Of a DNA stretch of 64,000 nucleotides, positions 1 to 6,893 are shown one piece after another. The notes beneath the pieces are model-generated. The model made no database searches. It was not told the DNA's origin and saw nothing but the letters and a program-made list of their open reading frames with translations. This DNA comes from CAWGJF01 sp963715745 (GTDB lineage Bacteria > Bacteroidota > Ignavibacteria > Ignavibacteriales > Ignavibacteriaceae), in the NCBI GenBank assembly GCA_963715745.1, contig OY970271.1, positions 3,410,001 to 3,474,000 of the forward strand, written 5' to 3'. Each line of letters starts with the position of its first letter. The first letter of the stretch is position 1. Made by a program: the position numbers and the translations under genes.

Positions 1-189
1 AGAGATGAAGGAAAACAAATGCAAAGAGTTCTTGAATCTACTCTAACATCTGGTTTTAACTTAATGACGACTAAAATTGAAAATAAATTTGAGGAACAAA
101 ATAAGCAATATAAGAAACAGAACATTTTAATCTTTGTTCTCATTTTATTAACTCTTGTTTCAATTGGGATACAATTTATTATTAAGTAA
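1..189 (+). CDS. C-terminal fragment of a hypothetical membrane-anchored protein
   Basis: The window opens inside an open frame that ends with TAA at 187-189. The visible 62 residues are a charged, probably coiled-coil stretch (about residues 1-40) followed by one hydrophobic segment close to the C-terminus, reading roughly NILIFVLILLTLVSIGIQF, and a short basic end. This is the layout of a tail-anchored protein or of the last transmembrane helix of a longer one. I do not recognise the family, and the start lies outside the window. It is followed 24 bases later by an attC-like site, so I infer it is the cargo of the first, incomplete cassette of the array. Confidence 0.6.
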   Translation, partial: RDEGKQMQRVLESTLTSGFNLMTTKIENKFEEQNKQYKKQNILIFVLILLTLVSIGIQFIIK

Positions 190-212
190 ATATTCACTAA
201 TGTCAAAGGTAA

Positions 213-438
213 GCATAACAAGTGGCTCAAGGCGACAGCGTTTTCGCATTCGGCATTTGTGTAGTTTTAATATTAGTCGTTCCGTTTCGGCAGTCTTGTT
301 CAAGGTAGTAGTGCTATGAAGGATTTTTTTAGTTATAAAAATTATTAATTAAAGCGGCGTTGTAGTTATGGGTCGTCAGACTCCGTTAGAGTCTGCCGGA
401 CTCTAAGGAGCTGCGCCTTAGCCACAACGCCGTTATAC
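213..438 (+). repeat. attC-like recombination site 1 (integron-type cassette boundary)
   Basis: The element begins with an R''-like box GCATAAC (213-219) followed by GTGGCTCAAGGCGAC (222-236), and ends with CGCCTTAGCCAC (415-426) and the R'-like box GTTATAC (432-438). The two ends are almost complementary over about 12 bases, as expected of a folded bottom-strand attC. Inside are an inverted repeat GCGGCGTTGT/ACAACGCCG (354-363 and 424-432) and a 47-bp core (365-411) repeated exactly at 1289-1335. At about 226 bp it is longer than ordinary attC sites, so the integron assignment is an inference. Confidence 0.55.
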
Positions 439-487
439 GGTTGGATATATTGAAAGGAATATTCAATAAATAATTGGAGTAGATAAA

Positions 488-1141
488 ATGCAATTGCCTT
501 TTACTATTGATCAGTTCTTAAGTGTTTTCAAAACTTATAACGAAAGTGTATTTCCACTTCAAATAGTTTTTTATCTAATCGCATTTAGCTGCGTCTATTT
601 ACTTTTCAAGCCCATCAAAAATAATGGAAAGATTATCTCTGCTGCTTTGTCCTTCTTTTGGCTGTGGATTGGAATATTCTACCACTTAATGTTTTTTACA
701 ACAATAAATAAAGCGGCGTATTTATTCGGATTACTTTTCATCATTCAAGGAATATTATTTGGTATTTATGGAGTTTTAAAAGGTAACATTACGTTTGAGT
801 ATCAAAATAATATTTTCAATTATGTTGGCATCATATTCCTAGCTTATGGTCTAATTGTATATCCAATCTTAGGTCATCTATTTGGTCATCAATATCCATA
901 TTCACCAACATTCGGGTTACCTTGTCCAACCACAATATTCACATTTGGTGTATTACTTTTCATAAATAGAAAAATATCTGTATTAACTATTATTATTCCT
1001 CTTGTATGGTCAATAATCGGATTCGGAGCAGCATTAAAATTAACAATCCATGAAGATTATGGTTTGTTGATCGCTGGAGTTCTTGGATTTATTTTATTGA
1101 TGGTAAACAATAAAAAATATTCTGTAAATAAAACCGTATAA
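488..1141 (+). CDS. DUF6064-like multi-pass membrane protein
   Basis: The product is 217 residues and mostly hydrophobic, with about six or seven predicted transmembrane segments (around residues 22-40, 48-66, 72-92, 105-125, 140-155, 160-180 and 188-205). The opening, MQLPFTIDQFLSVFKTYNE, resembles the start of DUF6064 family proteins, whose function is unknown to me. TTGGAGTAGATAAAATG provides a ribosome-binding site. The gene fills a cassette: it begins 50 bases after the R' box of site 1, and its stop codon lies inside the R'' box of site 2 (GTATAAC, 1136-1142), a packing typical of integron cassettes. Family assignment is from pattern memory only. Confidence 0.65.
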   Translation: MQLPFTIDQFLSVFKTYNESVFPLQIVFYLIAFSCVYLLFKPIKNNGKIISAALSFFWLWIGIFYHLMFFTTINKAAYLFGLLFIIQGILFGIYGVLKGNITFEYQNNIFNYVGIIFLAYGLIVYPILGHLFGHQYPYSPTFGLPCPTTIFTFGVLLFINRKISVLTIIIPLVWSIIGFGAALKLTIHEDYGLLIAGVLGFILLMVNNKKYSVNKTV

Positions 1142-1362
1142 CCAGTTCTTCAAGGCCGACCGCTTTAAACGAAGCGGCATTTGTTGGGTTATTAAGTTGT
1201 GTTGTAAATGTTAATTGCTCTTTAAATGTAGTTAACAAAATAGAATAATAAATAATTATTGGCGTTCGTTTTTCAAAGCTGCATTGCTGTTATGGGTCGT
1301 CAGACTCCGTTAGAGTCTGCCGGACTCTAAGGAGCGGCGGGTTAGGCGCAACGCCGTTAGTT
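1136..1362 (+). repeat. attC-like recombination site 2
   Basis: R''-like GTATAAC (1136-1142) is the exact reverse complement of GTTATAC at 432-438, which starts the same cassette. It is followed by TTCTTCAAGGCCGACCGC (1146-1163), close to the usual attC L box, a small hairpin CCGCTT/AAGCGG (1160-1176 region), and the shared tail CGGCATTTGT. The 47-bp core recurs at 1289-1335. The site ends at CAACGCC and GTTAGTT (1356-1362), which begins the next cassette. The element is about 227 bp, nearly the same length as site 1. Confidence 0.55.
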
Positions 1363-1384
1363 TGCAAAAATTAGAGAGGTAATT

Positions 1385-2689
1385 GTGTCAGCAAAAATTA
1401 TCATAAAATCTGATGAACAAATCGTCTGTCCTAAATGCTCTGCAGTATTTAAACTTGACGAAGGTATTGCAAAGCACACGATTGAGAAATACGAAGATGA
1501 ATACAATAAGGAATCTGAAAAATTAAAAAAAGAACTTGCTATCGAAGCCTCCAATGTTGCAGAGAAGAAGTTATCCAAGAAATACCAATCACAAATCGAA
1601 GAACTTCAAGAGACTCTTTCTGAAAAAGATGACAAAATTGAAAAGGCTAAACTAAGTATCAAAAAAGCAAAACAAGAGGCTAGACAAGAGGCTCTCGAAG
1701 AATTTACTAATGATAAAAAAGCACTGGAAGAAAAATTAAAATTAAAAGATGATGCTTTAAGTACTCTAAGAGAAAATGAATTGAAATTACTAAAAGAAAA
1801 AGAAAAACTCGAACAAGAAAAAACAAATATAAAGCTCGAAGCTAAAAGACAAATTGATGCTGAAAGAGACAGTATTCGTAAAAAGGCAATTCAAGAAAAG
1901 GAAGAAGAATATAAATTAGAAAAAGCTGAGTATGATAAAAAACTGGCTGATGTACAAAAAGCCAACGAAGATTTAAGGAAAAAATTAGAGAGTAAATCTC
2001 AACAGTTTACTGGAGAGGTTCTTGAAATTTTACTTGAGGATTTGTTGAGGAAATCCTTTCCTCAAGATGATATTCAACCCATCAAAAAAGGTGTTAAAGG
2101 TGCTGATGTACTTCAGACTGTTTTTAATAACTTAGGTCAAAACTGTGGCAAAATATTGTGGGAGGCTAAACGTCACGAGAACTGGTCAGATAAATGGATT
2201 CCGAAACTTAAAGATGATCAAATTGAGGCTGGTGCAGAAGTTGCAATTTTAGTTACGACTGTATTGCCTAAAGATTGTGAGGAATTGTTTACTAAAATTG
2301 ACGACTTATGGGTAATATCAGACCAGCTTATTTTGCCAGTCTCAAATACACTTAGATTTACATTGCTCGAAACAAATAAACAAAAGCAAGCTAATGTTGG
2401 TAAAAGTGAAAAAATGGAATTGCTCTACAATTACCTAAATAGTCCACAGTTTGTCCAGAAAATAAAATCAGTTGTTAGCACGTTTGTTAGTATGAAAACT
2501 GATTTGGATAAAGAAAAAAATGCAATGCAGCGTTTGTGGAAAAAGCGAGAGACACAAATCGAGAGAGTTGCAAATAATATGACTTCAATGATAGGAGAGC
2601 TCCAAGGTATTGCACAAGATTCCTTGACACAACTTAATACGATTGATGAATTATTATTACCTGAAGCAGATATTGAGGAAGAAGATTAA
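1385..2689 (+). CDS. DUF2130 family protein (zinc-ribbon, coiled coil, nuclease-like C-terminal domain)
   Basis: The 434-residue product starts at GTG with AGAGAGG seven to eight bases upstream. A CPKC motif at residues 15-18 suggests half of a zinc ribbon. Residues about 35-205 are a long, highly charged coiled coil. The C-terminal part (about 205-420) carries the conserved DUF2130 sequence, including KKGVKGADVLQ near 235 and ILWEAKR near 255. The Asp and the ExK spacing look like a PD-(D/E)XK nuclease core; that reading is inference, and no function has been demonstrated that I know of. The family assignment rests on extensive motif similarity. The gene is followed 16 bases later by an Mrr-like nuclease gene in the same cassette, suggesting co-transcription and a joint DNA-related role. 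Confidence 0.85.
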   Translation: MSAKIIIKSDEQIVCPKCSAVFKLDEGIAKHTIEKYEDEYNKESEKLKKELAIEASNVAEKKLSKKYQSQIEELQETLSEKDDKIEKAKLSIKKAKQEARQEALEEFTNDKKALEEKLKLKDDALSTLRENELKLLKEKEKLEQEKTNIKLEAKRQIDAERDSIRKKAIQEKEEEYKLEKAEYDKKLADVQKANEDLRKKLESKSQQFTGEVLEILLEDLLRKSFPQDDIQPIKKGVKGADVLQTVFNNLGQNCGKILWEAKRHENWSDKWIPKLKDDQIEAGAEVAILVTTVLPKDCEELFTKIDDLWVISDQLILPVSNTLRFTLLETNKQKQANVGKSEKMELLYNYLNSPQFVQKIKSVVSTFVSMKTDLDKEKNAMQRLWKKRETQIERVANNMTSMIGELQGIAQDSLTQLNTIDELLLPEADIEEED

Positions 2690-2705
2690 TTCAATTGGAA
2701 AAAGT

Positions 2706-3416
2706 ATGACGCCTGAATATTTTGAAAAGCAAATAGCAGCTTATTACTCAAAACTAAATTATAAAATTAAAATGACACCAAAATCTTATGACTATGGTGT
2801 TGATATAATAGCTGAAAAAGAAAGTGAAAAAATAGCTATACAAGTTAAATTATATGATGTACGCATCTCTAATTATAAAGATATAATGTATCTTTACGCT
2901 GGATGTAAATATTATGATTGCACAAAAGCAGTTTTTATAACAAATGGTATGATATCTCAAGATGCAAAAAATGTGTCTAAAAAATTAGAGGTGGAATTTT
3001 TTGAGAATTGGGCTATGGATGATTCCTTAAATATTAGTGAAAACTCAGATCAGATAAAGAATAATTTAGACAAAAATGATAAAGATGAATTTGGCAGTTT
3101 ATGGAAATCACATATTATTCCATTAACTAATAAATACATTGACACTATAACTGGTAAATCAAACAAAATAATTGAGGTTAATTATAATTTTTTGAAAAGA
3201 GAAAGTTCTAATGGTAATACCAGTAAAATAGATTATTCAATTTTTGAACAATGTTATCATCATTTAAAGGAAAAAGGCAAACTTACAAGAGATGAAATAA
3301 ATCATCTTTACACAAAAAGGGCTTCTGCTTTGATTTTTGTTGTTTTGGCTCAAATGCCTTTTGTATCCATAATAGCAAAGCCAAAAGCAACCCTTATTTA
3401 CAGAGAAGCAAACTAA
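2706..3416 (+). CDS. Mrr-type restriction endonuclease domain protein
   Basis: I place the start at ATG 2706 because the Mrr domain begins right there (MTPEYFEKQIAAYYSKLNY) and the longer version from TTG 2643 would overlap the DUF2130 gene. The 236-residue protein has an N-terminal PD-(D/E)XK fold of the Mrr family: YDYGVDIIAE at about residues 25-35 and IAIQVKLY at about 44-51 supply the catalytic Asp and the Q-x-K motif. Residues about 120-236 are an unassigned helical region. Mrr proteins cleave modified or foreign DNA. The gene's stop lies beside the R''-like box AACTAAC (3411-3417). It could be a stand-alone restriction enzyme or work with the DUF2130 protein. Confidence 0.75.
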   Translation: MTPEYFEKQIAAYYSKLNYKIKMTPKSYDYGVDIIAEKESEKIAIQVKLYDVRISNYKDIMYLYAGCKYYDCTKAVFITNGMISQDAKNVSKKLEVEFFENWAMDDSLNISENSDQIKNNLDKNDKDEFGSLWKSHIIPLTNKYIDTITGKSNKIIEVNYNFLKRESSNGNTSKIDYSIFEQCYHHLKEKGKLTRDEINHLYTKRASALIFVVLAQMPFVSIIAKPKATLIYREAN

Positions 3417-3587
3417 CAAGCCAATGCTAATGAACCACTTACAAAAGTTTCAATTTTAGGTGAAAAACGCAGGTTCATTAAATAAGTTAATTTTGGCAAA
3501 GACAAAATTGTGGACTCAACCCGAAAGCGTTTTCGCACCTGCCTGCCGGCAAGCAGGTTCGGCATTTGACAAAAAACCTGCATTAGC
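3411..3587 (+). repeat. attC-like site 3, degenerate end of the cassette array
   Basis: AACTAAC (3411-3417) is the exact reverse complement of GTTAGTT at 1356-1362, the start of this cassette. Further in, AGCGTTTTCGCA and TTCGGCATTTG match site 1 but are split by a 20-bp near-palindrome (3539-3558, built on CCTGCCTG/CAAGCAGG). GCTAATG (3426-3432) pairs with CATTAGC (3581-3587), and AATGAACC (3430-3437) with GGTTCATT (3472-3479). The 47-bp core of sites 1 and 2 is absent and no clear R' box follows, so the array seems to end here. Confidence 0.4.
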
Positions 3588-3668
3588 CAGGTGAAGTAAT
3601 AACAAAACTATATAAAGCTGGAGATGTGAAATGACCAAAGTATCTTCCTAAAAACAAGTGGGGATTAA

Positions 3669-4085
3669 ATGAAAGTCAAATATTTATTAATGATTATTTT
3701 GGTTTTATTATTTTCGTGTAATGAGGATCAAAACCATCTGCTTGATTCATACAATATATTTTATACTCAGGAAAACTCACTAAATCATCTCAATCTTGAA
3801 ATCGCAGCTTCAAATTCTAAACTTGTGCATAATGAAATAATTAATTTTACAAGCGATACTATTCTTATTAATCTCAAAATAGTTGGTAAGGAGGGCGAAG
3901 GATCAGGGGATGTGCATTTATATCAAGGACAAAGTACAACCGTTGCGGCTTATAATTTTATTAGTGACACTTTATTGATTGATACATTATTAACAGACAA
4001 TAATACTTATCTGCCGCCGGATAAAGCTACAATTACTTTTAGAAAATTTACGGGAACAATAATATTTCAAATGGAAGGCAAATAA
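3669..4085 (+). CDS. Small hypothetical lipoprotein
   Basis: A 138-residue protein with a lipoprotein signal peptide: MKVKYLLMIILVLLFSC ends in a lipobox with Cys17 as the acylated residue. The mature part is polar and Thr/Asn-rich, with a beta-strand-like pattern and no recognised domain. GTGGGGATTAA lies just upstream as a possible ribosome-binding site. It sits downstream of the cassette array on the same strand, but there is no attC-like site after it. It is probably exported to the envelope; function unknown. Confidence 0.7.
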   Translation: MKVKYLLMIILVLLFSCNEDQNHLLDSYNIFYTQENSLNHLNLEIAASNSKLVHNEIINFTSDTILINLKIVGKEGEGSGDVHLYQGQSTTVAAYNFISDTLLIDTLLTDNNTYLPPDKATITFRKFTGTIIFQMEGK

Positions 4086-4159
4086 AAAAAATAGAAAAAT
4101 AAGAAATAAACAGCGCGGCGTGATTATTGACCCCATAATTGTAAGTGAAAGTATGAAAG

Positions 4160-4636
4160 ATGGAAGGCACATCAAAAATAATAAGGGATATAGACACTGT
4201 TGAGCAGTTCAGGAAGCTACTTGTGGCAGGTTATACAGTTCCCGTTTTTGCAGGCATTATATTTTTTGCGATTGGACATATAACATCTGCAGCTAAAATC
4301 TCAAGCCCGGTATTTCACCTGGTTATATTTTTAATTTTCAGTCCGCCTGTTATTTTCACACCTTATATAATTTATGTACTCACAAAAGAAAAACGCTACG
4401 GCTGGCTGACAACATATATTATGTTTGTCGTTTTGCCCGGGGTAATTTCCCTGTTAGTAATTCACGGAGGTATTTTTGCTGCACTCTGGATGCCGCTGCT
4501 GATGCTTCCTTTTTATCTTTATTGTTTCCTTATAAAATTTTCAGTGGAAGAATGGCTTAGAGAATACAGGGCAGAGCAGCAGCTTATCCGGCAGAGAAAA
4601 GAAAGGGAGAGAAAACAAAAGGAAGGTTTGTTGTAA
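4160..4636 (+). CDS. Hypothetical four-helix membrane protein
   Basis: The 158-residue product has about four transmembrane segments (residues about 25-45, 52-75, 85-105, 108-130) followed by a cytoplasmic, strongly charged tail rich in Arg, Lys, Gln and Glu (about 132-158). I recognise no family. The start is chosen at ATG 4160; a nearby ATG at 4153 is out of frame. No convincing Shine-Dalgarno sequence is visible. It is convergent with the lipoprotein gene ending at 4659. Confidence 0.6.
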   Translation: MEGTSKIIRDIDTVEQFRKLLVAGYTVPVFAGIIFFAIGHITSAAKISSPVFHLVIFLIFSPPVIFTPYIIYVLTKEKRYGWLTTYIMFVVLPGVISLLVIHGGIFAALWMPLLMLPFYLYCFLIKFSVEEWLREYRAEQQLIRQRKERERKQKEGLL

Positions 4637-4658
4637 GCTGGCTGAAAAGTTTATTCCC

Positions 4659-5249
4659 CTACCTTTTCGGCTTCAGCATACCCACCATTTCACACTTCAT
4701 ATTAAAAGACCTTTGTGCATTCATAAAATCCGTTTCTTTAATATTTATTTTTGATTTCAGGTTGCCATCGAGAAAAGCTACATAGTTAGGCGGACTAGTG
4801 TGAGTGCGCTGAAAAATTACAAAATATTTTTGCGTGTGAATACCGATTAAAGTCTTGACAGTATCCCCTGCTTCATTAAAAAAGTAATGCTGATACTCCG
4901 ATAATGAATCTATACTTCTTTTAAGCTCTGTTAGCTTATTATCACGGTTAAATACTGAATCAACTGAATAAACAGGCTGCCGGAAAAGATTATTATGCAG
5001 ATGTCCGCTATTATATATTCCATTTAAATTCCAGTTTTTTGTCCATACATCAACTGTATCGCCCCTGAGATTCGTTTTTATAATTGTTGTGTTTCCGCCT
5101 GTTTTACCTGGATTTGTAAAAAGAGTATCAAATGTAAAAACTTTAGTGCTGTCTATAGGTTTGGCAGCGGGTTGCTGTTTTTGGTTGCAGCCAATTATAA
5201 GGAGAGTTATTGCTATTAAATAAAACAGAATTTTTAAATATCTGATCAT
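4659..5249 (-). CDS. Hypothetical lipoprotein
   Basis: I use the internal ATG at 5249, giving 196 residues, because it places a normal signal peptide at the N-terminus (MIRYLKILFYLIAITLLIIGC, lipobox Cys at about residue 21); a longer start at 5282 would add an unlikely basic extension. After the Cys there is a Gln/Pro linker and a polar domain of about 170 residues with no family I recognise. It is probably anchored in the envelope. The gene is single and convergent with the membrane protein gene at 4160. Confidence 0.65.
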   Translation of the reverse strand: MIRYLKILFYLIAITLLIIGCNQKQQPAAKPIDSTKVFTFDTLFTNPGKTGGNTTIIKTNLRGDTVDVWTKNWNLNGIYNSGHLHNNLFRQPVYSVDSVFNRDNKLTELKRSIDSLSEYQHYFFNEAGDTVKTLIGIHTQKYFVIFQRTHTSPPNYVAFLDGNLKSKINIKETDFMNAQRSFNMKCEMVGMLKPKR

Positions 5250-5524
5250 AAAGTGCCATCCGGGCTTATCAATTCTTCTCAAGCAAATTCAATACCGTTA
5301 AAGAATAACTTCCCGGGATTAATAATAACCTTTAATAATTCAGGTTAGAAACATGATATATCCTGAAGTAATCTTCAATACAATTATTTGATTCACACAA
5401 TGGGGAAATAATGAAACTGAATAAGTAGATTTTGCATGAAAAAGCTACTTAAGAAATTCCCCTTCTTTAGTTCTGTTAACCGGTATCAGCAAATTAATTG
5501 CAAAACAAACTTATTGATTTTCCA
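5250..5524. other. Intergenic region with no recognised gene
   Basis: AT-rich sequence between a lipoprotein gene start and the terminator of the next T9SS gene. I see no open frame with coding character, no RNA gene and no strong repeat. It should contain the promoter of the leftward lipoprotein gene, but I cannot pinpoint it. Confidence 0.4.
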
Positions 5525-5550
5525 AATAAAAAACCCCGGCGAACCGGGGT
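5525..5550 (-). terminator. Intrinsic terminator of the secreted protein gene at 5584-6732
   Basis: The hairpin ACCCCGG-CGAA-CCGGGGT (5533-5550) is perfect over seven pairs with a GNRA-like tetraloop. Read leftward it is followed by a U tract (A-rich on the plus strand, 5525-5533). It lies 33 bases past the stop codon. Confidence 0.85.
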
Positions 5551-5583
5551 ATTATCAAGATTAAATTTAAAAAATATTAAAGA

Positions 5584-6732
5584 CTATTTTAATAACAGCA
5601 TTTTATGTGAGGCTATAAATGAACCTGCTTCCAGCCTGTAAATGTATATCCCGCTTGAAAGATTGCTGCCTTTAAATTCAACATTATAAAATTTATTCGC
5701 TTCAGCATTACCATTAAACAAAGTTGCAACCAGATTACCAAGTACATTGTAAACCTTTAGCTTAACCTGCTGATCTTTTTTTACTGCAAACCTGATATTA
5801 GTAGTAGGATTAAACGGGTTCGGATAATTCTGATTAAGTATAAATTCTCCGGGAAACTGACCTGCATCAACTTCAACAATGCTGCTGTATTTATAGGAGC
5901 CGTCATTATCAATTTGCTTTAACCTGTAGGAAAACTTTCCTGAAAAAGTTTCCTTATCAGTAAAAGAATAAGAATGCTGTTCTGTAGTTGTACCGGATCC
6001 CTCAACAAACCCGATTTTATTCCAGCTATTGTTTGCAGCACTGCTTCGTTCAATATCAAATCCTGAATTATTAACTTCAGAATTAGTCTGCCAGTTAAGT
6101 ACAACTTTATTATTAACTAATCTTGCAGTAAATGAAGTAAGCTCAACAGGAAGAGTTTGCGCAACATTGGGCATACCTGGAGTAGCTGTTCCACTAAAAT
6201 TTGTCCAGGTAAAATCTGAATACTGTGTTCCAGTACCTGTTAGTCCAATTGAACTGCCTTCAATTGTTGACCCGTCTTCTAAAACTCCGATATCAGTACT
6301 CATCATTCCATCTGCAGGTCCGCCAACACCGGTAAAAGTTCCTTCATAACTTAAAAACTGTCCGGGAATTAATGTACCATTATAATCTATTGCTAATCCG
6401 TCAGGAGCTCCGTTTTGAATACTACCGCCGTTTGCTGTATAGTCGTATGAATATAGTGTAAAACCAAACTGGGTGGTTCCCTGCGTAAAAAGATCCAGAG
6501 TCCTTGTATCGTAAACAGCACCGCCGTTGCCATTATATAATGTTACAGTGAAGTTAGTTAAATCAGTGAATCCGTCATTAACCAAAACCTCGATAAATTC
6601 GAGTGTATCTGCACCGGTATCATCATAATGGAATTCATTTATCCACGCTGAAGTCGGAGCCTGGGCAAATAGATTACAGGTAGTAAATAAAACTGCAACA
6701 GTAAAAAAAATATTGTAAAGTTTTGATTTCAT
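5584..6732 (-). CDS. Secreted T9SS-sorted protein with lamin-tail-like domain
   Basis: The 382-residue product has a signal peptide ending near LFAQA (residue 25). Residues about 28-195 start with WINEFHYDDTGADTLEFIEV, the pattern of bacterial lamin-tail-like (LTD) beta-sandwich domains. This is followed by a linker common in this group, LPVELTSFTA...VNNSGFDIERS (about 195-290), and a C-terminal type IX sorting domain (about 295-382) with NQNYPNPFNPTTNIRF and the SSGIYIYRLEAG...KMLLLK end. The protein is therefore predicted to cross the outer membrane through T9SS and stay on the surface or be released. TCCGGAGGGATTAATG gives a strong ribosome-binding site. A terminator follows. Ligand or activity unknown. 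Confidence 0.85.
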   Translation of the reverse strand: MKSKLYNIFFTVAVLFTTCNLFAQAPTSAWINEFHYDDTGADTLEFIEVLVNDGFTDLTNFTVTLYNGNGGAVYDTRTLDLFTQGTTQFGFTLYSYDYTANGGSIQNGAPDGLAIDYNGTLIPGQFLSYEGTFTGVGGPADGMMSTDIGVLEDGSTIEGSSIGLTGTGTQYSDFTWTNFSGTATPGMPNVAQTLPVELTSFTARLVNNKVVLNWQTNSEVNNSGFDIERSSAANNSWNKIGFVEGSGTTTEQHSYSFTDKETFSGKFSYRLKQIDNDGSYKYSSIVEVDAGQFPGEFILNQNYPNPFNPTTNIRFAVKKDQQVKLKVYNVLGNLVATLFNGNAEANKFYNVEFKGSNLSSGIYIYRLEAGSFIASHKMLLLK

Positions 6733-6841
6733 TAATCCCTCCGGAAATAGTTTAATATTTTATTTGTTATTCTATGATTAAACATAATTATAATTTTAAA
6801 TACATACAGCATTCTTATGTTAAATTTCTGATAACAAAAAT

Positions 6842-6863
6842 AAAAAACCCCGGAAATCCGGGG
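6842..6863 (-). terminator. Intrinsic terminator of the secreted protein gene at 6894-9503
   Basis: CCCCGG-AAAT-CCGGGG (6848-6863) forms a six-pair GC stem; leftward transcription reaches a run of U (A6 on plus, 6842-6847). It is close in sequence to the terminator at 5525-5550. Confidence 0.85.
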
Positions 6864-6893
6864 CGTAATGAAAATTATAAAGTGAAATAGTTC

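Noticed and set aside
2643..2705. N-terminal extension of the Mrr gene from TTG 2643
   Set aside because: It would overlap the DUF2130 gene and adds residues outside the domain; ATG 2706 fits the domain start.
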